This document shows, one piece after another, positions 26,218 to 38,009 of a stretch of 59,896 bases of DNA. Source of the DNA: Paulinella micropora (Eukaryota; Cercozoa; Imbricatea; Euglyphida); NCBI GenBank assembly GCA_009731375.1, contig BJOX01000373.1:344681-404576 (forward strand), written 5' to 3'. Below the pieces are notes generated by a model, which saw only the letters and a program-made list of their open reading frames with translations, was not told the origin of the DNA and ran no database searches. The position numbers and the translations under genes were made by a program. Numbering within the stretch: the first letter of the stretch is position 1; each line of letters begins with the position of its first letter.

Positions 26218-27779
26218 TGAGTTTCAGTACTACTCTCAGAGGCACAGACAAAAACAAAGGCAGTGTGACTGCAAAGGGACAATATGACGGGAGAACCCCG
26301 TTCAAGCAATTTCAGAGAGAAATAGTTTTGGCATTAGGGGCCAAAGGACTCAAGGGGACACTAAAGACCCCTCAAGAACATATTAGGCTAGTGCATGAGA
26401 GTAATGTAAGTGCTCTACAAGGGGAAAACAGTTCCCAACTACATGATGTGGAGGTGGGAGAGAGAGCAGGAAAGCAAGCAGCAAGAGGGAGAGGAAAGAT
26501 AGGGTTGAGAGAGGATGAACTTCGGAGGAAGCTGAGTTAGACTCAGAGTCAGAGACAGATAAGGAAAACCTTACCTCTTATTTTACTGAGACAGAAAGGC
26601 AGCCTACGTTAGGGGGAGATAGTGGTAAGAGTGAGCAAAAGGGAGGAGAAGAGCAGGTGGAGGAAAGGGGAAGAGTGAGTAGTCAGCTTTCACCTACCTA
26701 TTCCACACCAGCAACGACAACAATCAAGACGAAGAGCAAGGAACAAGTAGAGGAAAAAGAGAATGAAGTCAGAATGATAGTAGCATATGAGGAGAGTTTG
26801 GAGCATGAGATGAAAAGACAGAGAGATGAAGCTTTTTCGTTTGTGTTTGATAAGCTAGCAGGTAAAGCCAAGAGGAGTGTGGCAGATTTGGTGAGAGACA
26901 CCTCACCAGACTTTGGTCAGAACTTGCACACTGTGTGGGCAAGACTAACCAAAAGGTTTGGTAAGGTGAGTGAGGAAGATGTGCAAGACAAAATAAATGC
27001 GATGAATGCATGGACATTTGATGAGGGGAGTAATTATGCTCCGCAGTTTGATGCGTTTGTTGCGTTAGATGAAGAGCTAAAGGCAGTAGGCCATAAAACA
27101 CCCCACAGAACAAAGGAAACAATAATCACTAATGCATTACAAAACCCTGAGTATGCCTCAGAGGGGGTGAGAAAGGATTGGGAAGGATGGATGAGCACGC
27201 TAAAGATGAATAAGAAACAGCATGCATGGTCTTTTGAAGAATGGTGGGAGTTGGAAGAAAGAACGTTTGATGATAGATAGATAGGAACAAAGAAAGAGAT
27301 AAGAAGGTGAAGAAAGAAAAAGGACACGCAGGAAAAGATGCCAACAAAAGAGAGGAAAGGCAGAGAGGTGTTTGTTTTCGGTTTCAGAGAGAGAGAGTGG
27401 ATGCAAGTGGGGGGATGAGTGTCGTTTTGCTCATACAGAGGGGTCAGTCACTATGCATAGTGTGCCTGGAGTGTGCTACATGTTTGAACAGTCAGGCAGC
27501 TGTGATAGATATAACTGTAGGTTTAAACACATCACCACTAATAAGAAAGGGGGAGGGAAAGGAACAGGAACGAAAAAGAAGACTTTGAAGAAAAGAGACA
27601 TGAAATGTTTCAATTGTAACATGGAAGGGCATGTGTTCTCAGCATGTGAGAAGGAGTGCAGGATGTGTGGGGGTGAGCATAGAGTGCATGAATGGGAAGG
27701 GATGAAGAAGGCGAGAGAAGAGCCAGGTGAGAAGGAAGAACCGAGAGAGAAAGAAAAGAGAGCAAACATGGAAAGTTAG
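26218..27779 (+). pseudogene. gag: Gag-like fragments with CCCH and CCHC fingers
   Basis: Three open stretches in shifting frames: 26218-26538 (N-terminal, MSFSTTLRGTDKNKGSVTAK), 26657-27280 (helical capsid-like, VFDKLAGKAKRSVADLVRDT ... WSFEEWWELEERTFDDR), and 27372-27779. The last carries two CCCH-like fingers (CKWGDECRFAH; CYMFEQSGSC with CRFKH) and a canonical CCHC knuckle CFNCNMEGHVFSAC. That combination marks an LTR-retrotransposon Gag. Stops at 26538 and 27280 and frame changes show decay. There is no pol behind it. It begins just right of the gypsy insertion, so its 5' part may lie left of 15485. Confidence 0.75.
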
Positions 27780-28712
27780 GAAGGGGGAGTGAGTCAGACA
27801 CTTCTGACACAGATGAAGAAGGGCTCGAATTCACGGGGTCAAACGCCATAAAGAAGGCGGAGAGATGGTTACGATCGCGAGACAGAGTAGGCATGGTAAA
27901 GGAGAAGGCCCACATGGGCAAAGTGAAGGGAGAGAGAAGTCTATCGACAATGTGAGGGGCGAGTGTCAGGTGGGCAGCAATGTTTTGTATGCACGCATGA
28001 CATGGAGAGTGAGAAATGTGTTGTTGCGAGAGGCAGCGTGTGGTCTGTTGAGAGGGCGATTTTGCGGGCTGCATACAGATCAGGAAAGAGAGAGTGCGAG
28101 GGAAGGCTTAGCCCCAGTGATGGGGGAGCAAAACATAAGCCGTTAGTTGAGAAGGAGAAGAAAGAGAAGGAAGCGCTCAAAGCGCAGAAGCAAGAAAAAG
28201 AAGGGGAAAGGAAAGGCTGAGTCCAGTCAGAAGAGGCCAAGGAAAGGGCAAGGTTATTTTATGGAGTCGGGGAACCAAGTTGACTCTAACGACGACGACC
28301 AACGCGACTGGCGTGTGGGAGGCAGCGAAAGCGACAGCGGCGCAGATGTGGACCCGTAGCGGCGATTCCAGTTGGGGGAGCGTGCGGTGCGCAAGTGGTT
28401 CCATGACCAGGGCGGAGGACTACAGCGTCGGCGAGATGGCGGATGGGAGCCGGGAAGTTAAGGGACCCGGCGGCTTCATGGAAGCAAGAGAATGGGGGAG
28501 CGCGCGGTGGGCGGCGCAACAACTGGACTTTTTGACTACTGCGTCAGCATAAGTTAAGTTGGTTAGAGGGATGCAAAGTTAGTATTGCGTTTGTGCATAT
28601 AGTTGTTAGTACGGCTCCGGTAATTTCTGAATAGGGCTACACATATTTACCAATGATTCATATATGCAAGGTTAGTAGCATTAGATGGGGCCGTTATTCC
28701 TAAATAGGGGGA
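27780..28712 (+). other. decayed tail of the gag-like element
   Basis: Purine-rich sequence with short open pieces (RRRKRRKRSKRRSKKKKG, GYFMESGNQVDSNDDDQRDW) that look like Lys/Arg-rich linker remnants. No protease or RT motif. It ends with TAGGGGGAGC, possibly a polypurine tract, directly before the LTR homology that starts at 28713. Confidence 0.45.
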
Positions 28713-29081
28713 GCAATGGATAATTTATTAATTAATAATAGTATTTAGTCATACCGGCCCACCCCAATGACAACTTCATTACCTATTTTTACCTATATCA
28801 CTCTAAGTGTAACGGTTAATTTAATGCTTTGGCGGTCTGGGGTTGTGGTATGTAGTGACGTGTCAGTATTATTCAAATATCTAAGTAAAAGTAAAGTACG
28901 AACCCTCTCGTCCAGTGACTTGCTGTGTCCTACAGTAGATACTTTATTGAGAAAAGGGCGCCAGGGAACAGCCCGATTATATACTAGGCCGGACATACGT
29001 AAGTTAGTAATGGCTCTAACGACACATTACATATGCCGGCCCATACTGACTATCCGATTAATTATATTAATAGGTCTAACA
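28713..29081 (-). repeat. 3' LTR of the minus-strand copia element, truncated
   Basis: In minus sense it starts TGTTAGACCTATTAATATAA at 29081 and runs to 28713, where about 36 bp present in the other copies (ending AGTCTCACA) are missing. The minus-sense sequence just before it is CCAGGGGGGG, a polypurine tract. Matches 37829-38009 at both parts retained there, and 15077-15307. Confidence 0.8.
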
Positions 29082-30132
29082 CCCCCCCTGGATCAAAGTA
29101 AATCATTATTAAATTAACTGTAGGTCCCAATACATCTATTCTGTGAAAATTATAAAAACACAGACTTAAAACATAATAATACTCACCAGGCTTACCCTCA
29201 CTCTCTCCAAGAGGTGAAGTTATGTCGATGGTGGCTACCCGACTTGCTAGGGCAAGTATGCATCAACTAGATTACATACAGGGCAGCCCCCCCCAATCAA
29301 GCTAGGCCTGGTCGACGAGAAGAGGATTAGGTCCTACGCACCCCCTATCCTATGTTGAGTAACATTATGTATGTAACGCAAGTATGGTATGGTCATAATA
29401 CACACATAACATTGATATATATATATATATATATATGATCACGTAAGTAGCCATAATATATAAAAATAAGATATATGATAATGTATCCACCTGTACTGAT
29501 CTATCAGAAGGCCCATGATGATCAACTTGAACTATATGTTACTTATCTATCCGGTAGTATGAATTTATAATTTTTACAGCGGGCGGCTTCCCGTAGAGGG
29601 ATATAAAAAGAACATAAAATAACTGATAATATGTATATGAACAAAGACACTATATCTGTGATTATCGGCCTGTCTGGTACATCCGGCTGGTCTGAAGTAC
29701 TTCCGTGTTGTTCCACACTCCCGTGTGGCACGTTCACCGACCAGCCGGACTCCATGTCGGCTTCTTATAGATTTTTATGTATTTAAGTGTATAGAGATAG
29801 AAGTTGGAACGAAGCGAGCAAAAGGGATGAGATCTACAATTAATAACTATTGCATATTGCGATAATGGCCCTTATTTCAGGTTGAAAAACTGAAGTGATA
29901 GTTAAATCGGTTTGACAACCTGAAATAATAGTTAAGTCTTATTTGAAAAATTGCTCATTCCACCATTCTGGGGCCGGTCACTCGCCACCGGGCCCAGTCC
30001 GTCGGCACTTGTCTATTCGTTCACCTGTACAACTTATGTGTAATATGCGAGAAAATTATTGGATTACATACCCCGGGAATATAAACGAAGTTCAAGATGA
30101 TAAGCCTTACTAATACGGAAATTGCTCGAATT
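29082..30132 (-). other. copia 3' noncoding region
   Basis: About 1 kb between the RNase H stop and the 3' LTR. AT-rich, with a short (TA)n at 29415-29436. No reading frame or structural RNA recognised. Confidence 0.5.
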
Positions 30133-31206
30133 TTATCTTGAATTTAGCGCAATTTTCCCTACTAAGCACCACGGAGATTTTCCAGCCAGGTAATTGAATT
30201 TATCTACCGTGAAATGTATTTTGGTGAAAACATCTGCGATATTTTCCTCCGTAGGGACCCGGAATAGTTTGACCTTTCCTTCTCTCACGGGTTGCGCTAG
30301 AAGGTGGTATCGAACCTCTATGTGCTTGGTCCTGGCTTCTCCTAGCCCTTTCTCCGATAATAATATCGTCCCTTCGTTATCCTCGAAGAGAGGGGTAGGA
30401 CCTTCAAGACTTATTCCGATATCCCGCAAAGTTTGTTGTAATGCAAGGAGTTCTCTGACTGCCTCATTAGCTGAAACAGTTTCCGACTCTACCGTAGATT
30501 GAGCTATTACGGATTGCAGTTTAGAAAACCATGAAATTGGTGTCCCGTTGAACAAATAGACGTATCCTGACCTTGATTTTCTCGAGTTTTTATCCCCCGC
30601 AAAATCCGAGTCTACAAATCCGACTATCGGTTGTTCCGCGATAATCCTGTCTACATTAGCGAGCACTGGCACACTGGACATGTCCATTCCGGGTATTGTG
30701 GGCTTCCCAATGATATCATCGATGGCATTGACCGCAGCACAAGATTCTAAGTTGGGCTTCCAGGATTCCGGAGTTTTAGGAACCAAGAAATTAGTTTCCA
30801 GTAACTTCCGTAAATTCCGATCACCTCTTCTGAAAAATAGCGCTCGCGGGGTCAAGAGCCACAAGAACATTCGGTGCACCATAGCGTAAGATATCTCCGG
30901 GTTAGGGACTTGAGACTTCGCTGCTATACTCAAAGGGCATATGAAGAGTGGCCGAGTGTGCACGGCCAAAAATATGAGCATTGAGGCATCTAAGGTCATA
31001 GCGTATAGGCGATGGTCCTTCTTCAAAGGGGCGGGGTCCTTCTTCAAAGGGGCGGGGTTATCGGAAGTGAATGGCGTTTTAGCCTGTATCTCCTTCATAT
31101 AACCCAACTCCTCTAAAATCAACAGCTCATACTTACGCTGATGCAAAGCAATCCCCTTTTCAGTCTGGATGATCTGGATATTTTTGAATTCAGTAGCCTT
31201 GCCCAA
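30133..31206 (-). pseudogene. pol: copia RT C-terminus and RNase H
   Basis: Open 357-codon frame on the minus strand. RNase H motifs are clear: VGFVDSDFAGDKNSRKSRSG, SWFSKLQSVIAQSTVESETV, a second acidic site in LFEDNEGTILLSEKG, and RTKHIEVRYHLLAQPVREGK ending EENIADVFTKI, the typical copia C-terminus. A 21-bp tandem duplication gives APLKKDPAPLKKD near the start. Read alone it is intact, but upstream frames are broken. Confidence 0.9.
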
Positions 31207-31607
31207 TGCCTAGGTCCTTGCACCGAAAGCCTCTCTTTTCGAACAGTTTCACCATCCTGGCGTGTTTTTCTTGAGACGCGGCGTGGCAGCCATCATCAAC
31301 ATGAAAAAACACCAGTTGGGTGGTTTGTGGACTACTCCCATGTTTTACGAAAGAGCCCTGTCTAGCGTGAGTGGCTTGAATTCGTGTTCCGTAATGAGCT
31401 CCCCAGACAGCACGTCGTACCAAGACGGCCTGCCTCCGGATGTCCGTATAGGGCCTTCTTCAGAAGCCAGACATAGTCTGCCGTCTGAAATTCGGCCAGC
31501 GGTTCGACATATATGTCGTATGGGAGATTCGCGTGCAAGTAAGCGGTCGTGAAATCAATCAACGATAAGTCTATTCCGAAAAAGGCTGCATAGGCTACCA
31601 TGAGCAA
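31190..31607 (-). pseudogene. pol: copia RT palm fragments (left copy)
   Basis: Minus frames 31607-31362 (GIDLSLIDFTTAYLHANLPY, VWLLKKALYGHPEAGR) and 31423-31190 (LVFFHVDDGCHAASQEKHAR, with VDD in place of the usual YVDD) are adjacent RT segments in different frames, so the RT carries at least one frameshift. Same sequence as 33407-33824. Confidence 0.8.
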
Positions 31608-33454
31608 AATGGTCCTGTGCTGGGCTGTGGGAGAGTAAGTCTTTCTGAGATTGTACTGAGCGTAAGCTTTCAGGAGGCCCCCTCTTAGGGTTATCCGGGC
31701 TTTATGGAATTCATGCAGTACCTTGTTGTTTTACCGTGTCTATCCATTTTATAGGAATGATTGGTGTGCCCGACATTTTCGCTTCGCTCACTTTTCGCCA
31801 AACAAACGCTTTTAGTTCTTTGAGCTGTTCGAATTCTTTCTGTCTAGCTTGTTTACGGTCTTTTGGTTTTTGTACTACAGGGAATTCCGGGAATTTCTCA
31901 CTCACGAGACAATACTCCGCCCGATTTTCCTCCCGGGCACATACCGCAACATGAGCATTCCTCATCCTCTTTCCTGTGATAATGTTTTCACTCGAAATTT
32001 CTGCCTGTTCGTGTGATCTCCATTCCGGTTTATGCGCTGCTCTCTGCACCTCTACCCTCTCCCTCTCCCTCTGCAAACGCAAATTCTGAGGTGACCTCGA
32101 CCCCGTTGAGATCAGAATCAGGATTTGTGTCGGTCGATAAGGGTGGTGGTGCGGATGGCTTTTTGCTCACGAGATTCGGGTATTGGTTCTGTATGTTGCG
32201 GGACTTTGGCGTATTTGACGATTTCTGTGACTAATATCTTATCTGTAACGCCATCGTCAAACAAGACACTATGCGCGGGAAAGCGTTTAGATTTACGGGT
32301 AACCGGAGCAGACGGGGCTGTTGCTGTCCCCCGTCGTATTGCCGTCTCCCATTTGTCCCCGTTAGTTAATCTAGCCCACTGCTCCCCGAAAGCCCTTGCC
32401 GGGATTTCCACGTACGTTCCGGACAGTTGTCGGTTTTCTTTGGGCTTACGCCCCCTTCTTGCTTTCTTTATCTGCTCATCACTCGGCTGGGCAACTTTGG
32501 GACTCGGATGCTCTAAGGGGGGCGGGCTCGTGCTCACGAACACCGGTCCCTCTTCTGCCTCACTATCCTCGTCAGTTTGCGGAGCGTGGAGTGACTCATC
32601 AGGGGGGGATTCCTGAGTAAGGATCGGAGCGGGAGGGAGACTTCCTACCGGGGGACCTCCTCCCCCTGCCGGAATCTCTCCTCCGGGGTCCTCCCCTGAA
32701 ACGGTTCCTTGATCTTCTGGGGTCATTTGTTGCGATAGAGGAGGGGGGAGCTGTTGCCAATTAACAAACAACATCTCACCCTCAACATCATCTCTTTCGA
32801 GAGACTTGGATGCCCCCCTCTTCCCCGGCCTCCAAACGTCAAAGATAACATCACGGACATTACCGAATATTTTCCTCGCAACCGAATCGTATACGCGATA
32901 ATACCCGTTGTTTCTTTCATACCCGAGAAATAAAACTTTCCTCCCCCTCTCACCTTTCCCCCTCTTTGCGTCTACTTTCATGTACGCCAAACATCCAATG
33001 GGGCGCAAATGACGCAAAAGGGGTTTTCTCTTATGAACAACTTCATAAGGAGATTTCCCCTTAAAAGGGCCGCGGGCAAGAGGTAAGAGGTTGCCAAAAT
33101 AAGTGGAAGCTTTCTCCTTCTCAGTCCACATGGACTCAGGAAGATCGGCGTCGCTGAGAACTGCCCTTGTGGGTCCGCCGCACGTCTGGTGGGCTCGTTC
33201 TATTTTAGCAACCGCCTGTTTCTCCCCCGTCGGAGCCTCAAGGAGGACTGGTTGATTTATATCAATTCAAGTCTGAAACTCCTTGTACTTACCATATTCC
33301 TGGTCACAAGTCAAGAATTTCACTTTTCTTCCTGTATGCCGTTCGAAGAAGGCAACGGCCTTAAGGAAGCATGTGAAAAACTCATTCTTATGTCTCAGAT
33401 AATAGTCTAACTCAAACCCAGATGCAAGACATTTGACGGTGAACTTGTACTTTT
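31248..33454. repeat. left copy of a 2.2-kb duplication
   Basis: Offset exactly 2217 bp from 33465-35671. I noticed only two base differences (near 33070-33090 and 33210 in this copy). The copy stops at the N gap 33455-33464. Most likely two contig ends covering the same locus placed side by side. Confidence 0.9.
31711..33131 (-). pseudogene. pol: copia integrase C-terminus and RT start (left copy)
   Basis: 33131-32118 encodes KGKSPYEVVHKRKPLLRHLR, VLFLGYERNNGYYRVYD and a Pro/Ser-rich spacer, the integrase C-terminal part. 32082-31711 encodes RQKEFEQLKELKAFVWRKVS then IPIKWIDTVKQQG, the RT N-terminus. Same sequence as 33928-35348. Confidence 0.8.
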
Positions 33455-33464
33455 NNNNNNNNNN

Positions 33465-35671
33465 TTCACCATCCTGGCGTGTTTTTCTTGAGACGCGGCG
33501 TGGCAGCCATCATCAACATGAAAAAACACCAGTTGGGTGGTTTGTGGACTACTCCCATGTTTTACGAAAGAGCCCTGTCTAGCGTGAGTGGCTTGAATTC
33601 GTGTTCCGTAATGAGCTCCCCAGACAGCACGTCGTACCAAGACGGCCTGCCTCCGGATGTCCGTATAGGGCCTTCTTCAGAAGCCAGACATAGTCTGCCG
33701 TCTGAAATTCGGCCAGCGGTTCGACATATATGTCGTATGGGAGATTCGCGTGCAAGTAAGCGGTCGTGAAATCAATCAACGATAAGTCTATTCCGAAAAA
33801 GGCTGCATAGGCTACCATGAGCAAAATGGTCCTGTGCTGGGCTGTGGGAGAGTAAGTCTTTCTGAGATTGTACTGAGCGTAAGCTTTCAGGAGGCCCCCT
33901 CTTAGGGTTATCCGGGCTTTATGGAATTCATGCAGTACCTTGTTGTTTTACCGTGTCTATCCATTTTATAGGAATGATTGGTGTGCCCGACATTTTCGCT
34001 TCGCTCACTTTTCGCCAAACAAACGCTTTTAGTTCTTTGAGCTGTTCGAATTCTTTCTGTCTAGCTTGTTTACGGTCTTTTGGTTTTTGTACTACAGGGA
34101 ATTCCGGGAATTTCTCACTCACGAGACAATACTCCGCCCGATTTTCCTCCCGGGCACATACCGCAACATGAGCATTCCTCATCCTCTTTCCTGTGATAAT
34201 GTTTTCACTCGAAATTTCTGCCTGTTCGTGTGATCTCCATTCCGGTTTATGCGCTGCTCTCTGCACCTCTACCCTCTCCCTCTCCCTCTGCAAACGCAAA
34301 TTCTGAGGTGACCTCGACCCCGTTGAGATCAGAATCAGGATTTGTGTCGGTCGATAAGGGTGGTGGTGCGGATGGCTTTTTGCTCACGAGATTCGGGTAT
34401 TGGTTCTGTATGTTGCGGGACTTTGGCGTATTTGACGATTTCTGTGACTAATATCTTATCTGTAACGCCATCGTCAAACAAGACACTATGCGCGGGAAAG
34501 CGTTTAGATTTACGGGTAACCGGAGCAGACGGGGCTGTTGCTGTCCCCCGTCGTATTGCCGTCTCCCATTTGTCCCCGTTAGTTAATCTAGCCCACTGCT
34601 CCCCGAAAGCCCTTGCCGGGATTTCCACGTACGTTCCGGACAGTTGTCGGTTTTCTTTGGGCTTACGCCCCCTTCTTGCTTTCTTTATCTGCTCATCACT
34701 CGGCTGGGCAACTTTGGGACTCGGATGCTCTAAGGGGGGCGGGCTCGTGCTCACGAACACCGGTCCCTCTTCTGCCTCACTATCCTCGTCAGTTTGCGGA
34801 GCGTGGAGTGACTCATCAGGGGGGGATTCCTGAGTAAGGATCGGAGCGGGAGGGAGACTTCCTACCGGGGGACCTCCTCCCCCTGCCGGAATCTCTCCTC
34901 CGGGGTCCTCCCCTGAAACGGTTCCTTGATCTTCTGGGGTCATTTGTTGCGATAGAGGAGGGGGGAGCTGTTGCCAATTAACAAACAACATCTCACCCTC
35001 AACATCATCTCTTTCGAGAGACTTGGATGCCCCCCTCTTCCCCGGCCTCCAAACGTCAAAGATAACATCACGGACATTACCGAATATTTTCCTCGCAACC
35101 GAATCGTATACGCGATAATACCCGTTGTTTCTTTCATACCCGAGAAATAAAACTTTCCTCCCCCTCTCACCTTTCCCCCTCTTTGCGTCTACTTTCATGT
35201 ACGCCAAACATCCAATGGGGCGCAAATGACGCAAAAGGGGTTTTCTCTTATGAACAACTTCATAAGGAGATTTCCCCTTAAAAGGGCCGCGGGCATGAGG
35301 TAAGAGGTTGCCAAAATAAGTGGAAGCTTTCTCCTTCTCAGTCCACATGGACTCAGGAAGATCGGCGTCGCTGAGAACTGCCCTTGTGGGTCCGCCGCAC
35401 GTCTGGTGGGCTCGTTCTATTTTAGCAAGCGCCTGTTTCTCCCCCGTCGGAGCCTCAAGGAGGACTGGTTGATTTATATCAATTCAAGTCTGAAACTCCT
35501 TGTACTTACCATATTCCTGGTCACAAGTCAAGAATTTCACTTTTCTTCCTGTATGCCGTTCGAAGAAGGCAACGGCCTTAAGGAAGCATGTGAAAAACTC
35601 ATTCTTATGTCTCAGATAATAGTCTAACTCAAACCCAGATGCAAGACATTTGACGGTGAACTTGTACTTTT
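33465..35671. repeat. right copy of the 2.2-kb duplication
   Basis: Begins at the base after the N gap with TTCACCATCCTGGCGTG and continues uninterrupted into upstream integrase sequence at 35672, which the left copy lacks. See left copy 31248-33454. Confidence 0.9.
33928..35348 (-). pseudogene. pol: copia integrase C-terminus and RT start (right copy)
   Basis: Minus frames 35348-34335 and 34299-33928, same content as the left copy. Here the integrase part is contiguous with the catalytic region upstream, so this is the copy in correct context. The RT frame then stops at 33928 and RT continues in another frame at 33824-33579. Confidence 0.8.
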
Positions 35672-36111
35672 TCCCGTCCCACGATAAGGTATTCCACCAA
35701 CCCTGAGTATCCATTGATATGTGGACCCCAGGGTGGCGTTCTACCGCATGGTGGTCGTCTTTGAAATGGGGCACTCTCTTTATCTTATTCTTTAAGCACC
35801 ACTCGCATCTCGTTACTCGTTCCCTCCACTCCCTCCCCACTATCCTTAATTAATACTCCCATATAGTTAGCCATTCGCTCCATGGCTTTTACCCCTCTGT
35901 GCTTACACAAACGATGGAACACAGTGGCATGTATGTTTTCATGATAGTGAGGACGAAAGACAGGACATAAAGCTTTATTACCCAGCGCTTTATCTCCCTT
36001 ACTCTCAGCCCTCTCATCTTTCTCATGATCTATCTCAGTAGAGTTGGGTACGTATGTATTAGGTACGTCACATCGCCAACCACAAATACACGGTGACAAC
36101 AAACAGTACAC
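35484..36111 (-). pseudogene. pol: copia GAG-pre-integrase and integrase N-terminus
   Basis: 36111-35785 contains HENIHATVFHRLCKHRGVKA, a GAG-pre-integrase H...C-type region. 35840-35484 contains CEWCLKNKIKRVPHFKDD (zinc CxxC), HISMDTQGWW (first catalytic Asp) and KFLTCDQEYGKYKEFQ (second Asp region). Frames overlap, so there is a shift between them. Confidence 0.75.
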
Positions 36112-36443
36112 ATCATGATATGTAGGTGGGTTGGTTTTCTGAGAAAGATGAGAGGTGGGTTGTCAAGCTTGTCCCCCGAGTCCGACGTGTCATCATCGTC
36201 GGGCTCGGGGGTCTCGCTTGTGACGGAGGGCGTAGTAGTAGAGGGACCTGTGGGCTCATACCACTCGTTAGGATTGAGAGGTGGGGTGCCCGGGGCATCA
36301 AACATCGTCAAGTGGTTTGGGAGTGCTCTCCCTCTAGCCACGGTTTGGTCTTCCGTAATAAAAATGGGCTTTCTGAGCACTATCACTTGATTGTTTTGAT
36401 GTATGACGGCAAAACCCTCACGAACCCATGCTGAAGTAGCCAC
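36030..36443 (-). pseudogene. copia protease-region remnant
   Basis: Open frame after gag with an acidic Ser/Asp/Pro stretch (PEPDDDDTSDSGDKLDN). By position it should be the gag-protease junction, but I see no DTG/DSG-type active site in context. Confidence 0.4.
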
Positions 36444-37531
36444 TTACCCGTATTTTAGGTGCGGGTTGTAGGTAGTGTGGGCATCACCATAAGCCTGTGG
36501 TAACTTGCTCTCCTTCTTGCCCTGAGCTATTCCTGCTACTGTGTTGATAGTGATAGGGTCACTCTTAGAGCTACCAGATCCATAGGGTTTACGCATTCTA
36601 GTTTCTAATACGCTGCTCTGAGCTAGCTGCTCTACTACCTTGATAAATTCAGGCAGCTTGGGCCTTTGAGTAGGTAAGAGAGGACACCCAGTGTTACGAT
36701 AGTAGGCTTGATAGACAGGTAGGTGTTTTAATTTCTTCATGATGCCTGTCTTCATCATCTCTGGTATCACTCCCATCGTCTTCTCCTGTGTTTTGATAGT
36801 CGTGAGATAGTTAGCTAGCCAGCTACTCACCTCACTAACCTTCTTAGGGTACGAATGGTATAGCTTTTCCTGATCCTCTTCAAACCTTATGAGGTCAAGA
36901 TCTCCATAATGTTTTTTGAGGGCGAGGAAACACTTTACACCGTCCGTATCCCCCTGCCTCATTATAGTCATCACCTTCTTATCGTGAGCACATGATTGGA
37001 GTAGGAAAGCATAGAGCAATCTGTTTAGCTTAGCTTCTTTCTTTCTCATGTAATATCTGGCTCCCAATTGTAATGCAAACAGCGGCGACGGTTAACTCCC
37101 CCCCGTCAACTGGTATTTTGGATTTTTGGTCCGTAGGTATAGCAGTGGCGGGGGCAGAGGCAGTTCTTGCACTTGCAGATTCTTGACCCTCTTCTTTCTT
37201 TCCCTTGTCTTTTACCTCTACCTTTACTACTGTCTCCTCTTCGTCCTCTTCGTCTCCCTCTTCCTTTGTAGGTGATTTGAAGGGTGCATCTGAAGGAGAT
37301 TCAGGTCGTGCAGGTAGTTGTATAGGTTTGGCTAAGGGATGAGTCGTTGGAAAGGATTTCCGGGTGTGTGACACCTATAACTGATGTAAAGGTGTACTCA
37401 AACAACTCCCATTCTTTTCCATGATTGAACTTTGGAGGGTCCAGCCTCATTTTTACTAAGTCAGAACCTTGATACGCCATGTTGTTCGGGTGTACCAAGG
37501 GCGGAAGGTAGGAGGTAGGCTCGACTACCAA
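36444..37531 (-). pseudogene. gag: copia Gag
   Basis: 37531-37301 gives VKMRLDPPKFNHGKEWELFE, the conserved gag start (L..P.F.G..W..F). 37374-37030 is an acidic/Lys linker. 37067-36444 gives LLYAFLLQSCAHDKKVM, FLALKKHYGDLDLIRFEEDQ and EVSSWLANYLTTIKT, a copia gag (UBN2-like) helical core. No CCHC knuckle was found. At least two frame changes. Confidence 0.75.
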
Positions 37532-37599
37532 TGTTGCTTTCTCTGTGGGTAGAGAAGCGAGAAGGAGTTAGGAAATGGTTAGATATACTAGCGACTAGG

Positions 37600-37765
37600 T
37601 GGCAGCCTTCCGCACAGTCCACTTAGTGTAACTGGTGGTAGCCTTCCGCACACACACCAGACTGGTGGTCGCCTTCCGCACACACACCAGATTTGAATAT
37701 TTGGTGACGGCCTTCCGCACGTACACCTGTTTGTATTTTCGGTGGCAGCCTTCCGCACGCCCCGA
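37600..37765 (-). repeat. five-copy ~36-bp minisatellite in copia leader
   Basis: Units share GGTGG.(A)GCCTTCCGCACAC and are spaced 33-47 bp. They sit between the 5' LTR and gag of the copia element. Confidence 0.85.
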
Positions 37766-37828
37766 TAGTACGTAATAAGTGAATAAAGTCTACTAGACCT
37801 AACGTTCACGCTACAAGGCTTTATAACC

Positions 37829-38009
37829 TGTGAGACTAACTTAATAATCTGCCGTATACTTGCTGTCCTACAGTAGATACTTTATTGAGAAAAGGGCGCC
37901 AGGGGAACAGCCCGATTATATACTAGGCCGGACATACGTAATGTCTAACGACACATTACATATGCCGGCCCGTACTGACTATCCGGTTAATTTTTTAATA
38001 GGTCTAACA
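37829..38009 (-). repeat. 5' LTR of the copia element, internally deleted
   Basis: Plus-strand ends TGTGAGACTAAC and GGTCTAACA. After the first 35 bp it jumps to the distal part seen at 28928-29081. The break falls at ACTTGC, present on both sides in the longer copies, so a deletion between short direct repeats explains it. Confidence 0.8.

Larger units (their letters stand above)
28713..38009 (-). mobile_element. decayed Ty1/copia element containing an assembly duplication
   Basis: Minus-strand order: 5' LTR 38009-37829, leader with a 36-bp minisatellite, gag 37531-36444, GAG-pre-integrase and integrase 36111-34335, RT 34299-31190, RNase H 31206-30133, PPT 29091-29082, 3' LTR 29081-28713. 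PR-IN-RT-RH order is Ty1/copia. Frames are broken at several places. 31248-33454 and 33465-35671 are copies of each other on the two sides of an N gap and inflate the element by 2.2 kb. Confidence 0.85.

Noticed and set aside
29543-29755. Minus-strand 70-codon ORF in the copia 3' region
   Set aside because: Composition and lack of any motif suggest chance openness; the position is the noncoding tail of the element.
31190-35671. Two tandem copia elements
   Set aside because: The duplication boundary coincides exactly with an N gap and the copies are almost identical; an assembly overlap is more likely than a real tandem.
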